This document shows positions 20,680 to 26,793 of a DNA stretch of 37,229 bases, one piece after another (within the stretch, counting starts at the first letter, position 1; each line of letters begins with the position of its first letter). The position numbers and the translations under genes are program-made. The DNA is from a virus. The stretch lies in the IMG/VR virus record IMGVR_UViG_3300037584_000579, positions 1-37,229 of that record; one strand, given 5' to 3'. Under the pieces are notes generated by a model. That model was not told where the DNA came from. It saw only the letters and a program-made list of their open reading frames with translations, and did no database searches.

Positions 20680-23370
20680 ATGGCAACTTTAGCAGGCAAT
20701 AGTATAGCGAGTAGTTACACCTCGCTTTTAAAATTAGATGGTAACACAGATTCAACTGCGGCTGGTAACGGTAGCAATGCAATACAGGTAAAAACTGGAG
20801 ATAACGATGCAACTCCATTATTTTTAAATACAGATAGATTAGGAATAGGCGGTCAGCCTTCAGAGGTTTTAGATGTAACAGGAAACATAAGAACATCTAC
20901 CCAATTAAAACTTGATCCAACGATAGGAAGTGGCTCTGTAACAACACTTGCTTTTATGAGAAGTGGTGCAGATAAATGGAGATTTATACAACCACATGAT
21001 GATAGTTATTTAAAGTTATTTAATGATGGTGCAAGTGCTACTCAGATGTATTTTGCATCAAATAATAATGTTGGTATAGGTGGAACGCCCTCAAATCAAT
21101 TAACAATAGTTGGTGATAATGCAGTAAAAAATATACACATTTATACTAATTCAGATTCGGCTGTTACTTCTGATACAGGAGCAAGGATATTTACTACAGG
21201 CGATGGCGGAAGTGGTATTTATGGAGAGAATGGTCATTTAGTTATACAAGGTAGACCAGCAGGAAGAGATATAATATTTCTTACAAATTCTGATGCGAGT
21301 GAAAAAATGAGATTGACATCTGGAGGCAATGTTGGTATTGGTCACGATTTATCATCTCATGCTCAAAGATTAGTTGTTAAGAAAAATGCTTCAGCTACAA
21401 CATTAACTGCTGGTGCAATGCTTAACTTAGTAAATGAACAAGGTGCTGGGAATACAGCATCTATAAGATTTAGTGGTTCACAGCAAAATGCTTTTTTAGG
21501 ATTTTTTGATGGTAGCTCGACTGCTACTCAAAGAATTGCTATTGGAGTTGGTGCTGGAGGCACAGGAGATGGTCATTTTAATGTTACTGGCGATGGTAAA
21601 GTCGGTATTGGAACTGACAGTCCAGAAGAAAAAATTCACAGCACAGGAGCAATAGTATCTACAGGCGTAAATGACACAGGAGCAACTGCTGGTACAGAAA
21701 GAGCATTTATTGATTTAGTAAGTAATAAAGCAAGGATTGGACATTTTAGAGGAACAACAAGTGCTGGTTCAGGTGGATTGCAATTATATACAGATAGTGT
21801 TGAAAGAGCAAGGATTAATGCTTCTGGCTTATTAAATCTCGGTAACTCTCCATCTGTATCAAAAAATAGTCATGTAGGTAGTACAGCTAATGGAATAACA
21901 ATATCTGGATCAGTTGCACCTACTTTGAGTTTATGGGATAGTGATGATGCTAATAATGCTGGTCACTTTTTTCAAATAGGAACAAAAACAAGTTTATGGA
22001 GTTATAACGGAGATTTAGAATTTTTAACAGGCACATCTGCAACAGTTAGAATGAAACTTGATGCCAACTCCAGAATCTCACTTTCTAATAATGATAGTGG
22101 TACATCGAATACAGTCTTTGGATACCAAGCTGGTAATCAAATTGACTCTGGGGATAATTTTAATGTTTTTATAGGTCATCAAGTTGCAGATGCAGATATG
22201 ACGAATGCAACTCAAAATGTAGGAATAGGATACCAAGCTCTTAGTTCATTGACGACAGGAGACTCAAATACAGCAGTAGGTTCTGGTTCTCTACATAGTT
22301 TAAACACAGGAAATTTTAATGTTGCTATAGGACATCTCGCAGGAGATGCTATAAATTCAGCACAATATAATACTGCTGTAGGTTATCAATCTTTAAGTGC
22401 AAATTGTGGTGACTCTAATACTTGCATAGGATATAATTCTGGTGTTGTATTAACAGGTTCGGCAAATGTTTCAATAGGTACAGATGCTGGGAATGGTATT
22501 ACCTCTGGTACAAATAATGTAGTAATTGGTAAAGGTGCGGATACATCTGCTGTTGATTCAACAAATCAAATAGCAATAGGTCAAGGTGCAACAGGAGTAG
22601 CAGACAATTCAGTAGTTCTTGGTAATAGTTCTGTATCTAATTTTTATTTAGCACCGGGAAATACATCTGGTCAAACCATAAATTTTAATGATGCTGGTAC
22701 TGGTGGATTTATACAGTATGACCATGGCGATGACCAAATGAAACTTGCTTCTAATAATACTATTGCTATGCGGATATTTGATTCAGTTATTTTAATTGGA
22801 AGGTCATCTGCTGGTTCAACAGGTAATGGTCATAGTATAAGAACCGCAGATTCAGCAATTTTTAGCAGAGACTCTGCTGGTGAAACAATGCAAATATGTA
22901 GAAATGCAAGTGATGGACAATTTATTCAGTTTAGATCAGATGGTACTATTGTAGGAGATATTAAAAATACTGGTGGAACTGTGAGCCTTACTGGTTTCTC
23001 AGGTTGCCATGAAAGTAGCAGTTCTGATACTTTAGAGGTAGGAACAGTGGTAAGCACAATAGACGAAGAGCATAGCGAAAATCACGCAAAAGTAAAAATT
23101 TCTAATTCAGTTGGAGATAAAAGAGTTTACGGAGTTGTATCTGATTTAAAAGGTTTAAACGGAAACAATGTTACAATTGCATCAGTTGGAATATCATCAA
23201 TTAAAGTTACTGGCTCTTGCGAAGGTGGAGATTTATTAGAAAGCAATGGAGATGGAACTGCTAAAGTGCAAAGTGATGACATCATAAGAAGTAAAACAAT
23301 CGGGAAAGTAACAATGAGCAACTCAACTGAAGAGGTAAAGTTAGTCAGTTGTGTTTTGTATTGTGGATAA
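20680..23370 (+). CDS. Tail fibre with YadA-like beta-roll head repeats
   Basis: An 896-residue receptor-binding fibre candidate. The N-terminus (SLLKLDGNTDSTAAG) probably anchors it. Several GIG-containing modules follow (RLGIGGQP, NVGIGGTP, KVGIGTDSPEEKIH). Residues about 470-660 carry a run of repeats such as VFGYQAGNQI, VGIGYQALSSL, TAVGSGSLHSL and VAIGHLAGDAI, typical of the left-handed parallel beta-roll of trimeric adhesin heads. The C-terminal domain (GDLLESNGDGTAKVQSDD...IGKV) is a frequent fibre tip in marine phages. I see no intramolecular S74 chaperone motif. Confidence 0.85.
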   Translation: MATLAGNSIASSYTSLLKLDGNTDSTAAGNGSNAIQVKTGDNDATPLFLNTDRLGIGGQPSEVLDVTGNIRTSTQLKLDPTIGSGSVTTLAFMRSGADKWRFIQPHDDSYLKLFNDGASATQMYFASNNNVGIGGTPSNQLTIVGDNAVKNIHIYTNSDSAVTSDTGARIFTTGDGGSGIYGENGHLVIQGRPAGRDIIFLTNSDASEKMRLTSGGNVGIGHDLSSHAQRLVVKKNASATTLTAGAMLNLVNEQGAGNTASIRFSGSQQNAFLGFFDGSSTATQRIAIGVGAGGTGDGHFNVTGDGKVGIGTDSPEEKIHSTGAIVSTGVNDTGATAGTERAFIDLVSNKARIGHFRGTTSAGSGGLQLYTDSVERARINASGLLNLGNSPSVSKNSHVGSTANGITISGSVAPTLSLWDSDDANNAGHFFQIGTKTSLWSYNGDLEFLTGTSATVRMKLDANSRISLSNNDSGTSNTVFGYQAGNQIDSGDNFNVFIGHQVADADMTNATQNVGIGYQALSSLTTGDSNTAVGSGSLHSLNTGNFNVAIGHLAGDAINSAQYNTAVGYQSLSANCGDSNTCIGYNSGVVLTGSANVSIGTDAGNGITSGTNNVVIGKGADTSAVDSTNQIAIGQGATGVADNSVVLGNSSVSNFYLAPGNTSGQTINFNDAGTGGFIQYDHGDDQMKLASNNTIAMRIFDSVILIGRSSAGSTGNGHSIRTADSAIFSRDSAGETMQICRNASDGQFIQFRSDGTIVGDIKNTGGTVSLTGFSGCHESSSSDTLEVGTVVSTIDEEHSENHAKVKISNSVGDKRVYGVVSDLKGLNGNNVTIASVGISSIKVTGSCEGGDLLESNGDGTAKVQSDDIIRSKTIGKVTMSNSTEEVKLVSCVLYCG

Positions 23371-23394
23371 TAATTAACAAACAAGGAGTCTCAA

Positions 23395-23721
23395 ATGAAT
23401 TGGGCAAAATACGCTGATAAAAAAGGTAAAACAGCCGATTTTAAAAGCAAAGAAAGAGTAGTGCAAGAAGCCATTAGCGAAGTAAAAGATGATGAAGGCA
23501 AAGTTGTACGTCAAGCAGTAGAGGAAAAAAAAGAATCATACATTGTTTTAGTGCAAAAGAGATGGGATGCTGAAAGTGGTGAAGCATTACCAGATCAAGA
23601 AAGGCAGTATTCTTTATCAGAATTAGAATCTGAAAAAGCAAGATATGATGCTGAAATGGCAAGAGCAAAAGAGCAATCTGATGGACTAGCCTCTGCAATC
23701 GCTGATTTCAAAAAACTTTAA
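23395..23721 (+). CDS. Fibre-associated helical protein, 108 aa
   Basis: A charged protein following the fibre gene by 24 bases, with a strong AAGGAG site. It has a short beta stretch (SYIVLVQKRWDAESGE) and a C-terminal coiled coil (LSELESEKARYDAEMARAK). Small proteins of this style next to fibre genes are often assembly chaperones or attachment proteins. No family is recognised, so this is positional inference. Confidence 0.6.
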   Translation: MNWAKYADKKGKTADFKSKERVVQEAISEVKDDEGKVVRQAVEEKKESYIVLVQKRWDAESGEALPDQERQYSLSELESEKARYDAEMARAKEQSDGLASAIADFKKL

Positions 23722-23744
23722 TTAATAACAAGTAGGAGTTACAC

Positions 23745-23990
23745 GTGGCAAAAAAAGAAAAAGAAATGCCTAAAGAAAACGTAATCACTCTTTTTGACAA
23801 AGAGTATAAAGAATCAGAGCTATCTGATGAGCAGAAAGTAATGATTAATCACGTAGCTGATTTAGAAAGAAAGATTCAATCTTCTGAATTTAATCTTCAG
23901 CAGTTACGATTTGGTAAACAGGCTTTTGTAGATGCTTTACAAGCTAGTGTAGATAAGGAAGATGAACAAGACGATAAGAAAGAAGAGTAA
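23745..23990 (+). CDS. Small coiled-coil protein, 81 aa
   Basis: Starts with GTG behind TAGGAG. A basic N-terminus (AKKEKEMPKENVITLF) is followed by a helix ADLERKIQSSEFNLQQLRFGK and an acidic tail DKEDEQDDKKEE. Unknown function. It resembles the small helical proteins often found between fibre and lysis genes in marine phages. The stop lies two bases before the next gene. Confidence 0.6.
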   Translation: MAKKEKEMPKENVITLFDKEYKESELSDEQKVMINHVADLERKIQSSEFNLQQLRFGKQAFVDALQASVDKEDEQDDKKEE

Positions 23991-23992
23991 CG

Positions 23993-24256
23993 GTGATTTC
24001 GTGGTTGAATATAAACAAGAAGATAGCGTTAGCACATCTTACGATATTCCTGTTCGGTATATCTATGTTGACTAATTGTTCAACAGGTTGGTCTGTGGGG
24101 GGATATGAGTTATCCCCTCAAGACACTACTAATCTGACTATATTTACTGAGATAGTAGATCAAGATTCTACTATTCATTGGTATCATGGGAGCATTAGAA
24201 GCGAATCAAACTGGTGTTATCGTCATGAAGAGTGGGAAGATATAAGGATTAAATGA
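23993..24256 (+). CDS. Secreted or lipoprotein-like protein, 87 aa
   Basis: Starts with GTG. An N-terminal signal-like segment (KKIALAHLTIFLFGISMLTNC) has a Cys at 29 preceded by LTN, an imperfect lipobox (Asn at -1 is unusual). The rest is a short periplasmic-size domain with Trp and Tyr (STIHWYHGSIRSESNW). A role as an outer spanin partner of the neighbouring membrane proteins is possible but it lacks the usual proline-rich character. Overlaps the next gene as ATGA. Confidence 0.55.
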   Translation: MISWLNINKKIALAHLTIFLFGISMLTNCSTGWSVGGYELSPQDTTNLTIFTEIVDQDSTIHWYHGSIRSESNWCYRHEEWEDIRIK

Positions 24257-24576
24257 GTGAAAAGCCAGATACCGCTAGAAGTTATAGGACTGCTATTCTT
24301 GATGATAATGCCATTGTCAGTATTAATCTTAAATGGTTGGGTCAGATTGCAGTCCTTATCGGTATGTTGGTATATGGTTATTGGCAAATTGAAACTAGGA
24401 TTGCAAAGCTTGAAGATAATGTCCTTGTTGCAAATGAACAGATTGGGGATTTACTTAGTAAACATATCATGGAAGAAAGGGCTGAGCGAGAAGAGTTGGC
24501 AGAAAAAGTAGCCTTCTATGAAAAAGAATTTAACATCAACCCACTTAGTTGGGGTAAAAAGAAACGAGGTAAGTAG
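24253..24576 (+). CDS. Membrane protein with coiled coil, lysis-region candidate
   Basis: A 107-residue protein with one transmembrane segment at about 27-45 (WLGQIAVLIGMLVYGYW), then a coiled coil (IETRIAKLEDNVLVANEQI) and a basic tail. The arrangement of a short N-terminal cytoplasmic part, one span and an external coiled coil suits an inner-membrane spanin or a holin-like accessory. Sits in a run of four single-span proteins before the endolysin. Confidence 0.6.
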   Translation: MSEKPDTARSYRTAILDDNAIVSINLKWLGQIAVLIGMLVYGYWQIETRIAKLEDNVLVANEQIGDLLSKHIMEERAEREELAEKVAFYEKEFNINPLSWGKKKRGK

Positions 24577-24893
24577 TGGATTTTATGGCGATATATGGCG
24601 AAGCTGGAATGATAGGGGTAGTTGGGGCAATGTTTGTTTACCTAGTTGTATCAATGTCTAACAAATCAGCAAAGCAACAAGAAACGCTAGAAAATTTAAA
24701 AGTAGAGAACAAAGGACAATCTGAAACATTAGAGAATATGGAAGGTATGATTATAAAACTTATTAATAGATGGAATCAATCTGATGATAAATTAGATAGA
24801 AAGTTTGATGCTCTTACTAAAGAAGTAAATGATTTAGATAATCAAGTTTCAGAAATTAAAGGTTCTCTTAGTAGAATAAATGGAAAACATTAA
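24576..24893 (+). CDS. Holin-like membrane protein, BhlA-style
   Basis: A 105-residue protein with GTG start (TAGTG junction). A single transmembrane helix at about 9-27 (EAGMIGVVGAMFVYLVVSM) is followed by a long charged coiled coil (SDDKLDRKFDALTKEVNDL). This layout recalls BhlA-type holins. Together with its neighbours it probably permeabilises or signals the inner membrane to release endolysin. Which of the four membrane proteins is the holin cannot be decided. Confidence 0.55.
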   Translation: MDFMAIYGEAGMIGVVGAMFVYLVVSMSNKSAKQQETLENLKVENKGQSETLENMEGMIIKLINRWNQSDDKLDRKFDALTKEVNDLDNQVSEIKGSLSRINGKH

Positions 24894-25036
24894 TGGATAG
24901 TTTAAAAGTTTCAGCTTTATCGTTTGCTAACTATGGCATTCATCTAGCTAATATTAATTTAATACTGCAATTAGTTGTAGGTATTATGACTATTATATAT
25001 TTAGGATATAAAATAAAAAACATAAGGAGTAAATAG
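24893..25036 (+). CDS. Small single-span membrane protein, 47 aa
   Basis: Begins at a TAATG junction. A soluble N-terminal part (LKVSALSFANYGIHLANIN) is followed by a transmembrane helix (LILQLVVGIMTIIYLGY) and a basic end KIKNIRSK. The size and topology match short phage holins of marine phages. The AAGGAGT in its last codons serves as ribosome binding site for the next gene. Confidence 0.6.
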   Translation: MDSLKVSALSFANYGIHLANINLILQLVVGIMTIIYLGYKIKNIRSK

Positions 25037-25038
25037 TT

Positions 25039-25215
25039 ATGTTAATGAAAATGATTGCAGATGAATTGCTATCTGATAATACAAAAGATGAAATTATTGA
25101 TGAGCTTAATAAGTCTATTGATATTCCAATAATTAGTGAAAAAACAGAGAAGGCTATCCTTGAGGCCCTATGGAAGATTATCAAGGGTATCTTAATGAAG
25201 AAATTAGGCGTATAG
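25039..25215 (+). CDS. Small helical protein, 58 aa
   Basis: Acidic helix (ADELLSDNTKDEIIDELNK) followed by an amphipathic basic helix (AILEALWKIIKGILMKKLGV). AAGGAG lies upstream of the ATG, and the TAG stop overlaps the GTG of the next gene. It could associate with the membrane through its C-terminal helix. Function unknown; it separates the membrane cluster from the basic-protein cassette. Confidence 0.6.
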   Translation: MLMKMIADELLSDNTKDEIIDELNKSIDIPIISEKTEKAILEALWKIIKGILMKKLGV

Positions 25216-25541
25216 TGCCAAGAGCAAAAAGAAAACCTAAGTCTCCAGCTTGGACAAGAAAAGCAGGAAAGAATCCTAAGGGTGGATTGAATGCTAAGGG
25301 TAGGGCTAGTTACAAAGGTGGAACCTTGAAAGCTCCTGTGAAGTCTGGAGATAATCCTAGAAGAGCTAGTTTTCTTGCTAGGATGGGTGGTATGCCCGGC
25401 CCTGAAAGAAAGAATGGTAAGCCCACAAGGTTACTACTTTCCTTAAGAGCATGGGGTGCTAGTTCAAAAGCAGATGCTAAAAGAAAAGCTAAAGCTATTA
25501 GTGCAAGAAACAAAGCTAAGAAAAAAAGAAAAAGGAGTTAG
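25215..25541 (+). CDS. Very basic DUF6321-like protein, 108 aa
   Basis: Starts at GTG in a TAGTG junction; the longer frame back to 25170 lies inside the preceding gene and is less likely. The sequence SPAWTRKAGKNPKGGLNAKG, then APVKSGDNPRRASFLARMGG and LLLSLRAWGASSKADAKRKA is characteristic of the DUF6321 group of phage proteins. Strongly basic with a Lys/Arg-rich end, suggesting DNA binding, perhaps inside the capsid. First of five basic proteins in a row. Confidence 0.7.
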   Translation: MPRAKRKPKSPAWTRKAGKNPKGGLNAKGRASYKGGTLKAPVKSGDNPRRASFLARMGGMPGPERKNGKPTRLLLSLRAWGASSKADAKRKAKAISARNKAKKKRKRS

Positions 25542-25542
25542 T

Positions 25543-25797
25543 ATGCCAATGGGTAAAGGAACCTACGGTTCTAAAAGAGGAAGGCCAAAAACAAAAGCTA
25601 AGTCAAAGTCAATGAAAGCACCAAAGAGCGTAAAGGGTGTTTCTATGACTGGGCTTACTACGAGACAAGCAAATGCTATGAAAAAACATTCAGTTCATCA
25701 TACCGCAAAACATTTAAGAATGATGGCTACAGCAATGAAAAAAGGAAAAAGTTTTGGAGCTTCTCATAAAATGGCTCAGAAAAAAGTTGGAAAGTAA
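25543..25797 (+). CDS. Basic protein opening MPMGKGTYGSK, 84 aa
   Basis: Start chosen at the ATG at 25543, which has AAAGGAG upstream; the frame extends to 25456 only inside the previous gene. After the MPMGKGTYGSKRGRP opening, which recurs in marine phage small proteins, come Lys/Ser-rich low complexity and a helical AMKKHSVHHTAKHLRMMATA segment. Positively charged throughout. Probably a nucleic-acid-binding virion or packaging accessory; the exact role is unknown. Confidence 0.65.
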   Translation: MPMGKGTYGSKRGRPKTKAKSKSMKAPKSVKGVSMTGLTTRQANAMKKHSVHHTAKHLRMMATAMKKGKSFGASHKMAQKKVGK

Positions 25798-25919
25798 TGG
25801 CTAGGCGTGTTAGTTGGAAATGGGGTGGAAAAACTTATTCTGGAACATTAATAAGAGAAACTAAAACTCATAAATTTGCTAGAACTAAAAATGGAAAAGT
25901 TAAAAAGATTAAGAAATAA
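25797..25919 (+). CDS. Tiny basic protein, 40 aa
   Basis: TAATG junctions at both ends. Sequence MARRVSWKWGGKTYSGTL followed by a Lys/Thr-rich tail (KVKKIKK). A small beta hairpin is likely; no family is recognised. Its conservation in the overlap chain supports translation. Confidence 0.6.
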   Translation: MARRVSWKWGGKTYSGTLIRETKTHKFARTKNGKVKKIKK

Positions 25920-26149
25920 TGGCTAGAAAATTTAAGAAAGTTCCTAAAACAAAAAGAGGTGTTCCTAAAAAATATGTTAAAGGTTCTAAAAACAAAAAGA
26001 AATCAGAGTCTGAGATACTTAGAACTAGAAAGCTCTATAAATCTGGTAGGTTGACACCTGCTATGATGGATAAAATATCAAAGCAAAGGAGTAAAAGTGG
26101 CAAGAAAACCAGCAAAAAGAAAAGCAAAGCCAAAAAGCGGAGGAAGTAA
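25919..26149 (+). CDS. Lys-rich basic protein, 76 aa
   Basis: Starts at a TAATG junction. Lys makes up roughly a third of the residues. A short helix motif TRKLYKSGRLTPAMMDKIS is followed by a long KKTSKKKSKAKKRRK tail. It overlaps the next gene by 53 bases in another frame, where that gene also begins in Lys-rich sequence. Histone-like or DNA-condensing function is inferred from composition only. Confidence 0.6.
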   Translation: MARKFKKVPKTKRGVPKKYVKGSKNKKKSESEILRTRKLYKSGRLTPAMMDKISKQRSKSGKKTSKKKSKAKKRRK

Positions 26150-26405
26150 AGCTTCCGTTGTAAGTAAGTATTCTAAAAGTTCAGGTATATCAAAGTCCAC
26201 ATTAAACAAAGTTTACTCTAGAGGACTTGGTGCTTTTTATTCTAGTGGTTCTAGACCCGGAGTTAGTGCTCATCAATGGGCGGCAGGCAGGGTTAGAAGC
26301 TTTGCTACAGGTAAGGGTGGAGCTAGAAAAGCAGACTCAGATTTAATACGTGGTGGTAAGAAAAAAGTTACCAAAAGAAAAGCTACTAGAAGAAAAAAGA
26401 AGTAG
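26097..26405 (+). CDS. DUF5824-like basic protein, 102 aa
   Basis: GTG start supported by AAAGGAG. The core SKSTLNKVYSRGLGAFYSSG, then SRPGVSAHQWAAGRVRSFATG and KADSDL matches the DUF5824 pattern (VYxRGLxAxxxSxRPGxxxHQWAxxRVxSF) known from phages of marine bacteria. Basic tails flank it. In cyanophage relatives such proteins are virion-associated or of unknown role. It ends the basic cassette, 8 bases before the endolysin. Confidence 0.72.
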   Translation: MARKPAKRKAKPKSGGSKASVVSKYSKSSGISKSTLNKVYSRGLGAFYSSGSRPGVSAHQWAAGRVRSFATGKGGARKADSDLIRGGKKKVTKRKATRRKKK

Positions 26406-26412
26406 GTATCTT

Positions 26413-26793
26413 ATGTATAAGTTTGGAAGAAAAAGTAAGAAAAGATTGAAAGGTGTAGACCATAGGCTTATCAAAGTATTAGATGAGTTAATCAAAGTAA
26501 TGGATGTTACTATCATAGAAGGTTTGCGAAGTGAAGAAAGACAAAAAGAGTTATTGGAAAAGGGAGCCACGAAAGTAAAGTATTCAAGGCACATGGAGGG
26601 TAAGGCGGTAGATTTAGCTCCCTATCCAATAGACTGGGAAAACAGAGACGGATTTCATTACATGGGTGGAATGATAAGAGGTATAGCTCATCAGCTAGGT
26701 TTAAAAATTCGTTGGGGCGGCGACTGGAATAGTGATGGGGATGTAAAAGATAATGGCTTTGACGACTTAGTTCACATAGAAATAAGAGACTAA
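26413..26793 (+). CDS. M15 family endolysin (L-alanyl-D-glutamate/D-Ala peptidase)
   Basis: A 126-residue zinc peptidase that cuts peptidoglycan stem peptides. GLRS at 37-40, SRHMEGKAVD (58-67, with His60 and Asp67 as zinc ligands), WGGDW (101-105) and HIEI (His121, third ligand) match T5-type endolysins. The frame extends to 26350, but the ATG at 26413 (MYKFGRKSK) is the better start because it begins after the stop of the previous gene. No signal peptide, so a holin is needed; candidates lie 1.5 kb upstream. Confidence 0.88.
   Translation: MYKFGRKSKKRLKGVDHRLIKVLDELIKVMDVTIIEGLRSEERQKELLEKGATKVKYSRHMEGKAVDLAPYPIDWENRDGFHYMGGMIRGIAHQLGLKIRWGGDWNSDGDVKDNGFDDLVHIEIRD

Noticed and set aside
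20680-23370. S74 intramolecular chaperone at the fibre C-terminus
   Set aside because: No S-D-x-R-x-K-x-x-I type motif or Ser-Lys dyad context is visible near the end.
25170-25214. Earlier start for the DUF6321-like gene
   Set aside because: It would read through 15 codons of the 58-residue gene in another frame; the TAGTG junction at 25213-25217 is the common coupling form here.
26350-26412. Longer endolysin start within the preceding gene
   Set aside because: The 21 extra residues come from reading the Lys-rich DUF5824 gene end in another frame; the ATG at 26413 begins after that gene's stop.
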